DNA from: Dactylellina haptotyla
Lineage: Eukaryota; Ascomycota; Orbiliomycetes; Orbiliales; Orbiliaceae
Direction: 5' to 3'
Length of the DNA stretch: 64,000 nucleotides
NCBI GenBank assembly: GCA_031310005.1
Contig: CM062387.1
Span: 806,001-870,000 of the forward strand
The notes under the pieces are model-generated. The model searched no databases and had not been told where the DNA came from. It saw only the letters and a program-made list of their open reading frames with translations. A program made the position numbers and the translations under genes. How positions within the stretch are numbered: the first letter of the stretch is position 1; each line of letters begins with the position of its first letter. This document shows positions 33,331-43,424 of the stretch, one piece after another.

Positions 33331-34155
33331 ATTCCTTAACATGAGAGAAAATAAAAAGTTTCGGTCGGACCACCATCCGATCTTTCCTCTTTTATCGACA
33401 TTCATGTTTTTGAATAATATTTCTTTTTTTTCATGTTTATAAGTTCACGGGCTTCATCCTCACGACAAAATAACTCTTATATACACGACGACCCTTTTTT
33501 CCTTTGTTAATAATGTGAAAAAAAAAGTTTTTATCCATGGGGGTTTTCTTTTTGCCTTCTCCTTTGTTTACGAATAGACTACGACTTGATGGAATAACTT
33601 CTTTTTTTTAACCCACCCACACCCGCCTTCTCTCTCTACCCTTTCTCTATATTCCATGTATAGTTAAGGACCCGTAATGAAAAGACCCAGCCTTTAAACA
33701 TGAAAAACCACCCGTTCCTCGCTGTAGAATGTGATGTCTATTATATATATATATGAACCGTGTCCCGCCTTCCAAGCCTCCGTTGCAGCCCATCACCACG
33801 CACGTACAAGCACCATGCCCATATAGGAATATACAGTGCTGTATACCGCCAAGCTGAATGAATTCTATCTTCGCAAGATGCCATATAAACGGCCATCACG
33901 TGACCGTCCAACGTCATTTCAACGCTCGCAAGCTGCACTTTGCGTTGTGGCGGGCTTCCCCAAAGCTGGCCTCTTCGACATATACCGCCAACCCACCAGC
34001 CAGACGACCGAGCCATGAAACCGTCTGCTCGGTGACATCTGTCTACTTACCAACCGTATAATAATCCTCTATCTATTCTTCCTTTCCACCTGTAAATTGA
34101 ATAATTATAGACCCACAGAGAACACACCTTCGAATACTATCGATATACATCCACC
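33331..34155. other. Intergenic, tef1 terminator side and sec39 promoter
   Basis: T-rich 3'-UTR-like sequence, then a TA repeat at about 33740-33755 and unremarkable sequence up to the Sec39 start. No gene seen. Confidence 0.6.
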
Positions 34156-36956
34156 ATGGCGGCGGCAGCAGTAGCAGTGGACCTGCAGCCCTCCCGCGCC
34201 ATCCTCCTCGCCGTACACTTCACTTCAAAAACAGACATCACCTCCCTCCGCAGCCTGATCGCTCTCCACCCGGCCACCTTCACCCAGCGCACAGTCCTCG
34301 ACATCCTCCTCAAGTTCCTCCCGGAAACCACCCCGCCGAACACCTACGCCCCGCTCGTGAAGGACATAATCGCAAACAGGGTCCTCGAACCACCGTCACC
34401 CGATACACCCGCACTAGATACCAGCTTCATCGAAGCGATAAGTGAGACTTCCGCGCTCAAGACATTAGAATCCCTCAATTTCCCACCTCAAAAGAACGCA
34501 GAAGCAGAAGCAAAAAAAGAAGCAGGAGGAGGACCGCAGCAGGGCGAGAGTATTCTCTTCTCGTGGCTGCGGGATCGCGTGTACGCTATCGACCGGGAAA
34601 CCGGAGCCATAGGCCTCCTCGAATCGCTGGTGGGGCAGTTCATCGAGGTCGATCCGGCAGTGTACGTGTGGTACACTGGATCCATCAGCGTGCTGAAGCG
34701 GTTGATATATACCTGCCAGACGGACGCCGAGGGCCGACTGATAGGCGGGATCGGGTTGGAGGAGTTTGAGAACCTGGGTGCCCGCGAAGGGGTCAGGTTG
34801 TTGCTGGGGAGTAGTGTGAGTGAGGAGCGGATCGGGGGCGGGTTTGAGATGGCCGTGCCGTATGTGGAGTATAAGCGGAAACAGAAGGGCGGGGAGGTGG
34901 ATATCTGGGGGTTCGTGTTCGATTGGATCACGGGGCATACGAAGGGGAGGTTTGGGATCGTGTGGAGGGTTGTGAGGGATTGGGAGGGGCCTGAGGATCA
35001 GGCGGTCAAGGAGAGGTATTTGAGGGCCATTATGGGGTGCTGTTATGTGTGTCTGGGGACGGACGAGGAGACGGTGCAGCAGCTCCAGGATGTGGTTTAT
35101 CGGGTTGCGGAGGCGGTGGGGGTTGAGGATTTGGCAGAGGTGAAGGTTGCGGAGGTGGATGAACTGGTGGAGAGGTTTATGAGCGGGAGGGGGAGTATTT
35201 GGAATATCTTCTCGTCGACGGCGCATGTGGCTTCTGAGGCGATGGAGGAGGAGACGGCGGGAGAACTGGTGAAACCTTCGGCTGCAGCTTTGAGGTTGTT
35301 GGATCTGCTTATTGCGTCAACGAGGAGGTTCGCTATGTTTCCGTTATATTTGACGGTCAGAGAGGTTATGAGGATGAGGTTCACCGGATCGAGGGAGGAC
35401 CAATTGGGACTGTTGAGGAGGGCCCTCTCGGTGGAGGACAGACAGAGGAACGAACCGGCGTACCAAGATCTCAGATCCGCCTGTGAGTTCTTGAGAGCGG
35501 AGAGCAAGGTCTTCGGGAAACTGAGCCAGGAGGATATCGAGGTCGAGTTCTTGAAGGACATGCTTTTGGCTGCCAGTAAGTTATATCATTCAAAGGAACG
35601 CCAGATTGCATCTTGCTGACGAGATAATAGAGTTTATGCAAGTTACTGCTACGTATGTGACCCCAAAAGGCATCACTCGTAGTAAAAGAGCAGCAAAGCC
35701 TTTGCTACCACCGGAGATGGTGGAGAAGGTCATCATACACACGGTCACCGACTTTTACGACAAATCCACCAATGGCAACCGAACTCGCGGCGGGATGAAG
35801 AATGCATCGAATACGTAAGCTAACCCATTCTGTTGAAAATCTTATAACACAACTAATACATATTGTTTGAAGTCTCGCAATTTTATACCCGAACCACTCG
35901 GACTCTCTACCTCTCCGCCGTTTATCCAAGCTCCTCTCCGCCACACACGCGCTCTCCGAATACTCGCTTACCTTGACACCGGGGACGCCATTAAAACCTG
36001 TCCAGATCCGCCTCTACCCTGACCCACCGGAGCTGATATCCCGCGTCCTCCAATCGAACCACAAAGCCTACCTGCAACTCGACTCCCTCGTCAAGATCGC
36101 CGCGGACCTCGTCTACGGCGTCTCCAAACCCCACGACGGCACGGACGGCGAACCAACCCCAGCCGAAGCGGCGGCTCTGAAGAGCAAAATCACAGGCATG
36201 TGTGTCGAAGCTGCCCTCGCAGAAGACGACTTTGAAACCGCATTCAGCTTTGTAGTGAACAAGCTGGTACCGACGCACCAGAAGAACAAAGCCGTGACTA
36301 AAACCGTTATGACGACCCCGGATACGGCGTGGCAAGCTGCTCTCCAGGCAGGCAGGTATAGGAGCCCTGCGATGCTAGCGGAGAGCATGGAGGGAGTGGC
36401 GACGAGTAAGGGGATCGATCAGGTGCAGAAGCGGATGGAGTTACTCTCCCAGGCATTGGTTATTTGCCCCGCCGAGGCGATGATGGATGTGCTCAGGACG
36501 TGGAAGCAGTGCGAGGACGAGTTGGAGATGTTGCTGGAGCAGGAGATACAGGAGGAGAAGGCGCATGCTGGTAAGCTGGGAGATTGGGCGAGGAGTCTTG
36601 CGATACCGTCGATGAAAGGTGCCGCGGGGGCGGGTGCCGCTGGGCAGGAGGGGTTGTTGAGTAAAGGGCCCATGAGTTTGCTGAGCGTGGCGTCGACGGC
36701 GGGGAGCTTAGCAAAGAGTTTGGGGTCTTCGGCTTTCCCGTTGGGTAGGGGCGCGAAGACTAGTGGGACGGAGTCGGCGGAGGGGAGTCAGAGGGGGAGT
36801 AGGGAGTATGATCGAGACGGGTGGACGGTGGGCGAGGATGGGGAGAGGGTTAGGAAACGAGATGTGCTCAGTGGGATGGTTACTTCGGGCCTGGCGAGCG
36901 GATTAGGATGGATGTTGGGTGCGAAGCCTGAAGACATGAATGCTGGGCAGCGGTGA
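34156..36956 (+). CDS. sec39: Sec39-domain protein, Dsl1 ER tethering complex subunit
   Basis: Three exons, 34156-35575, 35631-35814 and 35873-36956, giving 895 aa. Introns are 55 and 58 bases. Sec39 is a peripheral ER protein that, with Dsl1 and Tip20, captures COPI vesicles returning from the Golgi. The protein is an all-helical solenoid without membrane segments. Recognisable stretches are the N-terminal AILLAVHFTSKTDITSLRSL, the mid region WYTGSISVLKRLIYTCQTD, and the C-terminal ESMEGVATSKGIDQVQKRME and RTWKQCEDELEMLLEQE, typical of fungal Sec39. A Gly/Ser-rich tail follows. Codon style shifts from C-rich at the 5' part to G-rich in the middle, an oddity within one exon. The start has a good context (CACCATGG). 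The recombination gene follows in the same direction 274 bases downstream. Confidence 0.88.
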
Positions 36957-37230
36957 TTTTTAATATTTTATAGGTGTATGATGTTGGCATTTGTTTGGCG
37001 TTTGGATGGAGTTACGTTGTTCAATATACCGAGCTACGATCGAATTTATAAGCTATGACAGTATTTCTGAACTTGGGGATCTTGTAAGAAATATGTATAA
37101 AATATATGGGTTGGTAAATATGCTGTGTGTTCTCGAATATCATCATTTTATAGACAAATCACATTCGAAGTCGCACATAGTGAAATAATCTCACGTTTCT
37201 TCCACAAATATCTACCAGCTTGCACAGGAC

Positions 37231-38973
37231 ATGACAAATCCACCACAGCCAGTCCTCGGATCAGATCTCCTATCCCAAGCCAGACTTGCATCATTGAATC
37301 AACCATCCGTACCATCTCTTAGCGTCTCGCCCTCTATCGATGCTGCGATAGGGGGTATCCAGTATGGCCGCATCACATCGATGCAGTGTGATATCGGCGG
37401 GTACAGTAGTCTAGTAAGTCTCTATCCTACAGATATGCCTCCTAAGTTGAGATATTAGAAAGAAAGGCACGGACTAAATAAATAAAACCGTATAGCTAGC
37501 GCACTATGTGATAGCTTCTCATCTGCTGCTCCCTTCGAACGAAGGTTCACAGGTTGCATATGTCGACACTACGGGCACCTTCTCTGCTCTCAATTTACTC
37601 AAGGTGTTGATGTTTAAATTGCAACAGGATGCAACGCAACAGGCAGGAGGAAATACGGAAGTTGCTCCTGGCGCTGGAGGTCAGAATGATAGCAAGCAGA
37701 TCAGGGCGAAGGCGGCAGAGTTGTTGGATAGAGTGCAATATATGCGAACGTTTGATTTTGATGGGGTTATGGAAGCCGTAGCGGAAGTATCGATGGGCAT
37801 ACGGAAGGATGAAGTGAATGCAGATGGGGGGCCGGGTGTGATAGAAAATAAAGAGAAGGACGATGAAATACTTCCTGAGATTCACATGAAGGAAGGCGGG
37901 CAGACACAGGAGGAAATTGAAGAGATGAATCTGGAGGCGGGCGAAGAGGTAGGAAAAGAAGCTATCGAAGAAGTGGAGATGGAATCAGGTTCCGAAGAAG
38001 GATCATCCGAGAAGATTGTCCCGGATTCTCAGGCAGACTCTGACGAGGAGATATTCTGGCCTGTCCCGCCTTTGCCCAAACATGATCCAGGTTTCAGAAA
38101 GAAGAGAATACGAGAGCACATAGAGGCTACAGTTGAAAATTTACCAGAGCTGGAGATAACTCTGGAGGGAGCAGAACCAGAGCAAGCATCTCAAGGTCAC
38201 GAAATTGAGATGCAACAGTCCATGGAGATACATAAGGAAATTCCTGGTTCGGTGGAAGTTGGAGAACAAAAAGATTCACCAACTGAGGAACCTAAGCAGG
38301 TTGCCGTCAAAACTGTCGGGTTACTCATCGTGGATAGCATATCAAGACCGATAGAAGACCTCCTAAATACAAACGAAGTATCAGCTAACGCGAAGTTAAC
38401 CAAGCTGTCAAGAAACCTTACGGGGCTATCCCGCAAAAATGGGATGGCAGTTTTGGTAAGTTTTCTCTCCCTTTGGGTCTCCTCACAAAACTTGGTACTA
38501 ACCAGAATACCAGCTACTATCAGCACCAGTGCAGCACCCAGCGAAACCAAGAGAACAGAAAAGAAACGTCTATATTAAGAATTCGAGCATTTTTGCAAGA
38601 ATAGGTACTACAGATGGACTACCGAACATTCTTACTTATTGCGTGGATATGGGTATTATGGTGTCAAGATACCCCATCGATGAGATGACAGCTCATAGGC
38701 GGCGGAGCGGAGGTCAGGATAAGTATATTATCGAGCTAACTAGCCAACGATACGGCCGTAAAGCCGGGCAATGGAGCGTTTTCACAGTTAAGGTACAGGC
38801 TCTCTTTTTTCTTAAAGGTATTGTTGCCAAACGCTAATAATTAATTGTAGGATGGAATTGAGCTTGTAGACGCCTTCCCTCCTGAAAAGAAGGAAGAAAA
38901 GGATTTGGACTATCTTCTCACTGAGAACGAGCTGAGAGGCAAAGGAGCTTTCGGTAGATGGTCAAGGGATTAA
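37231..38973 (+). CDS. Rad51-like recombination paralogue with degenerate Walker A
   Basis: Four exons, 37231-37413, 37496-38455, 38514-38792 and 38851-38973, all phase 0, giving 514 aa. The RecA/Rad51 fold is suggested by an N-terminal strand-loop (GRITSMQCDIGGYSSLLAHY, residues 46-65), VAYVDTTGTFSALNLLKVL, the Walker B strand VGLLIVDSI with Asp341, the ensuing AKLTKLSRNLTGLSRKNGMA helix, and the late block DKYIIELTSQRYGRKAGQW. The loop that should read GxxGxGKT lacks its lysine, so ATP binding is doubtful. Between the first strands and Walker B lies a Glu-rich insert (about residues 165-325), unlike compact paralogues. It probably belongs with the Rad55/RAD51D/XRCC2-type accessory proteins; which one I cannot tell. 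Its 3' end faces the F-box gene, with only 106 bases between the two stops. Confidence 0.75.
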
Positions 38974-39079
38974 TTAGACCTTGGTTTCATTAGAATATAT
39001 GAAGAAAGGCTTTTTCGTGTAAATACGTATTATTTAGGGGGTTTCTAAAATAGCTATGGTTGGTTTTCCAGCTACCATA

Positions 39080-40489
39080 TTAATATATTCGTACAACAGC
39101 TGTTTCCTGTTCCTCGCTCTCCGTAGCGACAAAATGAACTTCTTCGATAACCCCTCCGTGGTATCGAATTATACTTCCAGATATTGCCACCTGAAACGCA
39201 AACCTGCGCTTCGTTGCTTCCATGTTCAATATATCCAGCATGGGGTAAGCGTTACCAGGAAACGGGAGTGTTAGAATTCGAAGCTTGTGGAGTCTCCAGA
39301 GCTGTGCGTAATCAACCTGCGTTCCAGTCAGGGAGATGTTAGAATTGGAGTTTAAATGTAGAATCCCGGGGACGACAAGGAAAACCCCTACCGGTTCAGA
39401 ATCCAGCCCACAATCTATATATAGTTCTTCGAGTTCAGGACAACCGAGGGCGAGATGCTTCGAATACTGCTCTAACGTGGCCTCCCTCCTGTCCACTACA
39501 TGTAACTTCTTTAAATTCGGAGTCGACAGGTAGTCGAAGACGAAACCCTCCAGGACGAGGTTGAAGTAGCCCCGCATGTGGCGAGTCAACAGTATCACTT
39601 TCAGCTCTTCAAGGTTGCTCGGGGCGTATTTGGAGGCCATTATTGTTTTAGCTAGTAGGCTAGGGAGGGAACTTAGAGTGTGAGTATCTTGTCCTGTTAT
39701 TTCGAGGTTTAGAGTGCGCATGGGCAGGCCGACGTTAAGGGGCCCGTTCCATGTCCACGTGGGGTCCGGGTATACTTGTTCGCGGATCGTGCTCTCTATG
39801 AGATCAAGTTCTTCTTCGAAATAACTGTATGGGTTAATAGAGATACGAATTGTGAGGGAATCGATATTGCGAGGGGCTGTGGAGAATATGAGCTGGTAGA
39901 GGGTACTAAACCCGGTGATGGAGCAGTAGCTCCCGCCTTTTGGTGAATATAATTTTATATCGCATTGCTTATTGTTACTTTTCACGGATTCGAGAAAGGT
40001 TTCTATCTCATCCAGGTAAGTTGGGGATATTCTAGGGGTTCCTTGTCGCGCACGCCTGGGTGGTTTGCATTTGGGGCCCCACCATGTCTCATCTGATACA
40101 TCGAGCGCAATGGATCTTTAGATATACGGTAAATGGCGAAACTTTTGTCAGTGGGGCTATACATCAAGCACGTAGTTTATAGCTACTTACTTGATACTAT
40201 CGTATGCTCCGCTAGCTTTATGGTGTGCTAACAAGCCCGAAGTAATGGCTTGCGGAAGACTAAGTGGGAACGTGAACTTTCGTGCCAAGACTTTGAAGCA
40301 AAGGAGGTATGAAGCTCGAGATGCTCTGGCGAAGTTCCAGAGGGTTTGGAAATCGCATTTATCTAGCACCTCATAGAGGAGCTCGGGAGGGAGACGCGGA
40401 AGAATCGTAAGATAATCCTGGGACTTGGAGCCTTTGGATAGATTTTTGCGAATATATTCGAACAGCCTGTCGCGCTTTCGGGTACTCAT
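39080..40489 (-). CDS. F-box protein
   Basis: Two exons certain: 40489-40191 and 40115-39080, joined by a 75-base intron (GTAAGT donor, CTGAC branch, TCTAAAG acceptor), giving 444 aa. Residues 28-71 form the F-box (ILPRLPPELLYEVLDKCDF, then TLWNFARASRASYLLCFKVL), the Skp1-binding part of an SCF ubiquitin ligase. The remainder has LRR-like alternation (NLKKLHVVDRRE, CPELEELYIDCG, KLRILTLPFPGN), presumably the substrate-binding part. A second 75-base segment, 39391-39317, has its own donor (GTAGGG), branch site (CTGAC) and acceptor (ACGCAG) but keeps the frame. Splicing it removes residues 342-366 and leaves 419 aa. A small membrane-type ORF ends 74 bases upstream of this start on the same strand. 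The substrate is unknown. Confidence 0.82.
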
Positions 40490-40563
40490 ATTGAAGATAC
40501 CGGTGTGCCCCCTGACGCGGCTGCTATGTGGGAAATGGAATACAGTGTTCGTATACTGGTGGA

Positions 40564-40800
40564 TCAGTATGGATTTCGCGGTTCTGAGGCTGGCTCGATG
40601 CGCCGCCGCCTCGGACGCTTCTTTCTCTCAGGGGCTGGCGGTTTCAGGGTATCGAGCATTACAGCATCGCCATCCAGACCGGGGATATCTTCGTCCTGGT
40701 TCGGGTTCGGCTTGCATTCAAATATGCGGGGCGCGATGACGGTTTGCCAGAAAATGTTCGCCGCAAGATTTATTAACAGTAACTCGACGACCACCGTCAT
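40564..40800 (-). CDS. Small membrane-type ORF upstream of the F-box gene (candidate)
   Basis: 78 codons from an ATG with A at -3. The N-terminal 20 residues are hydrophobic (MTVVVELLLINLAANIFWQT) and predict one membrane anchor. An acidic part (NQDEDIPGLDGDA) and a strongly basic part (ERKKRPRRRR) follow. The stop lies 74 bases before the F-box ATG on the same strand, too little room for a separate promoter. A TTTATAA-like element at 40893-40899 is upstream of this ORF. The two may share one mRNA, making this a long upstream ORF, or it may be a 5' exon whose splice I failed to see. No family recognised. Confidence 0.35.
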   Translation of the reverse strand: MTVVVELLLINLAANIFWQTVIAPRIFECKPNPNQDEDIPGLDGDAVMLDTLKPPAPERKKRPRRRRIEPASEPRNPY

Positions 40801-41475
40801 GTTCTTCAGATGAAGGCGGGGCTGACGTTATTTAAATTACGATATGAGATCTTAGTACACTAGATAGATAGAATAGTAGATGAGGTCGGTGGTTATAAAC
40901 TGCAGCTGAGAAACTGGAGAGACTTTTGTGTACGGACGGGCTATGCTTTCTGGTTGTAATACGATATATCTTGGGGATTACTGGGTCTATGATGATAACT
41001 TCAAAACGGAGAGAGAATTAAATAATTCAACGATGGAGAATAGAATCAAGGAATCAACGGCTACAGCCGCCTCGCCAGGCGTCTCCCCGTCGAATCGAAT
41101 CCTGAATTTCGAATTAATCGAATTGGGGGGTTATCCTGTGACTAACTGACCATTACGCACACACCTTTTCCAGGCCGGGCGGTCCCAACACATTGTGCAG
41201 TTTCCCAATGACGAATCGAATCGAAACGATGCTCGAAAACTGGGCAGCAAAATGATTTGACGAATTGCACCCTTCCGGACGATTGGTTGGGGTCGTCGGA
41301 TATCTCCCACCAAAACCCACTTGTTCTGACAATTAGAGATAATCTGATTGATATCTCCCGCTCAAGATAAGGTTAAGAGAAAGGAGAAGCTTAACAGGGG
41401 CTTCTCGCCAACCGCGACGAATGGAAAGACAGCAAAAAGATTAGTAAAAAGATTACCTGCGCTACTGCGCTGTCA
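40801..41475. other. Intergenic between small ORF and tRNA
   Basis: Contains short GATA-like repeats near 40860 and the tRNA 3' flank. No ORF with convincing composition; nothing else seen. Confidence 0.5.
41446..41450 (-). terminator. RNA polymerase III T-run after tRNA-Pro
   Basis: The minus strand has TTTTT about 26 bases past the tRNA 3' end. A second T5 run follows at about 41434-41438. These are the expected pol III stops. Confidence 0.6.
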
Positions 41476-41568
41476 GGGCTTGACCGTGGATCGAACACGG
41501 GGCCTCTCGCAGAATTGATTTGCTGATTGCAACCCAAAGCGAGAATCATACCACTAGACCATCAAGCC
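41476..41568 (-). tRNA. tRNA-Pro (anticodon TGG) with 21-base intron
   Basis: The minus strand folds as a tRNA. The acceptor stem is GGCTTGA/TCAAGCC. The D-arm sequence TGGTCTAGTGG gives the A box. The anticodon stem is CTCGC/GCGAG with loop TTTGGG...T. The T arm GTTCGATCC gives the B box. The anticodon TGG reads proline codons. The gene is 93 bases, and removing an intron at 41512-41532, directly after position 37 where nuclear tRNA introns sit, leaves 72. It is an isolated copy with no other tRNA nearby. Confidence 0.93.
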
Positions 41569-42487
41569 TATGTTTGTTGAAGACTGGCGCAGGCTTTGCA
41601 TTCAAGAAACGTCTTCCGATTGATGCTCGCGGCGGACTTGTGAAAGACCTGTTTCCTTAGATGGTAACTTTGGAATAAGGTTGGCCCTCCCGCTTAGATT
41701 ATTATCGCATCGTGTTGGATGTTACTATCAATGGTTTTTGTATTGATCGGCGGGAATTTGGTGCGACAAGACCTAGAATAAGATCGCGGACTTTTGTGTA
41801 ATAGCTGTCGACGAACCATCTTCTCGTATTTGCAACCAATATATATACTTAAGCATATAGTTCTGCACCCACGCGCGAGGTTAGAGTGTAGTCGATACCA
41901 GTTTGAGGTCGACAGCGAGACTACAGACACAAATAAACAGACCTTAACAAAACAGCCAACAAGTCTATTATAGCCAAGGATTCCTTATAACGTTAGGTGG
42001 ACGGGACACAACGCTCCGATATCCAGTTTATTGCTCTCCGCGCTGGTCCACCGACAACCTAGAAGCCAAGCTGCCAATCTGCATATAAGAGTGGAGCAAA
42101 AAAATGTAGACGGTAGATAGGCAGATATCAGCAGGCAGAAGGCAGCCTTAGTCCCCTCACTCAACACGTGAGGGTGGACATCACACAATAAAAAGCACAT
42201 ATAGATTCTGATAGACATCTAATCGCATATCTTATATTCTAGTGTCTTCACGAACCTCATTATCACGAGATGAATACCAAAAGTTGCTGAAACGTTCAAA
42301 TCAAATACTGTAAGGCTTACTTTGGCGGCCGAAACTGCTATATATATACCACTCCGACACAAAGCAACCGACCGTCTACAGGCTTACCCACCGTACGGCC
42401 TGTATCCATTCCCACCTTTTTCCCAAAGAAAGACGACAAACTTACAAAGCTATCCTTATTCAAAGGAACGGTATTATCAAAAATACA
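41569..42487. other. Intergenic upstream of small membrane protein gene
   Basis: About 900 bases. The only clear signal is a TATA element at 42339-42348 serving the ORF at 42488. No other coding evidence. Confidence 0.5.
42339..42348 (+). promoter_or_regulatory. TATA element of small membrane protein gene
   Basis: TATATATATA about 140 bases upstream of the ATG at 42488; a leader of about 100 bases would follow. Confidence 0.5.
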
Positions 42488-42847
42488 ATGGTGGACGTTG
42501 GTTTCTTAGTCATCTTCGTTCCAACGATGGTCGTCGTGGAATTTTGCTACCAAAAATATCTCAAGGCACCATACCTGGATTGGGTTTTCAAAACCAGGGA
42601 TAGGATAATGGGAAATAGCCAAAATGAAAACGCAGAGGGAGTACAGACGAATGCCGAAAGCGCTGATCATGAAGGTGAGGAGGGAGAGGACAGGGGAGAG
42701 GTTGGAGAGGTTGAGATGGAAGAAAGAACGCCGGAAGGTGGAAAGGTGGTTGGAAAGGATGACCCGGAAGATGAAATCCCAAATCCTGAGACACGAAGCT
42801 CCGAAGAAGATATTGGGAAGACAGATCTTGGAGAGAGATCTCGGTGA
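42488..42847 (+). CDS. Small signal-anchored protein with acidic tail
   Basis: 119 aa, single exon, ATG with A at -3 and a strong TATA element upstream. Residues 4-19 (VGFLVIFVPTMVVVEF) form one hydrophobic segment, and a basic-aromatic stretch (YQKYLKAPYLDWVFKTRDR) follows. The rest, from about residue 43, is highly charged and Glu-rich (EGEEGEDRGEVGEVEMEERT) and probably disordered. The layout suggests a signal-anchor protein with the tail in the cytosol, judging by the basic residues after the segment. It resembles in layout the 78-codon ORF at 40564-40800 (short hydrophobic start, then charged tail), but sequence similarity is too weak to claim kinship. Not recognised as a known family. 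Confidence 0.5.
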   Translation: MVDVGFLVIFVPTMVVVEFCYQKYLKAPYLDWVFKTRDRIMGNSQNENAEGVQTNAESADHEGEEGEDRGEVGEVEMEERTPEGGKVVGKDDPEDEIPNPETRSSEEDIGKTDLGERSR

Positions 42848-43424
42848 TAAAGAGAGCGGAAAGGATATTAAGTGACGGATCATAGAACACAGGATAATAT
42901 AAAATCATATAAAGGGTTTAATTTCTGTACTAATCATTATTGGAAGGTTCCTCAATACAATGGGGCTGTACCTCTAACGTACGAAAAAATGACAAATCGT
43001 GTAAAATATCCGCATGGAAATTTAAGAGAACCAGAAATAGGAACGAAATGCTCATATATGCCAAAAGGTATATTGAAAATCGAAAGCCCAAGGTACAGTG
43101 TGGTATAAATAAACAAAGGAAGCAAATACAAATGCAATGCAAATGCAGTATACTCCATAGATGGATGCCCCGTTAGAACGCCGTAGTAAAGAACCAAAAG
43201 AGATGCCATCGTAAAACAAAAAAAAAAAGACGTTACATGTAAATATATCTCAACTCCTCTCGTAAATATGATCTAAACACCCCCCAATCCCCTGTAAAAA
43301 TCTGTATCCACTGTATCCGCGAAAACAAATTGTAAAGGTTTCGTATGTATCATACGGGAAATAAAAAAATAGAATGCACCCCCTCCATAATAACCGCATA
43401 AAAAAAAAACAATGTATCCGTCTA
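42848..43424. other. Short convergent intergenic region
   Basis: A-rich sequence between the stop of the small membrane protein and the stop of the PQ-loop gene. Poly-A runs near 43217 and 43400 fit two facing 3' UTRs. No gene seen. Confidence 0.5.
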
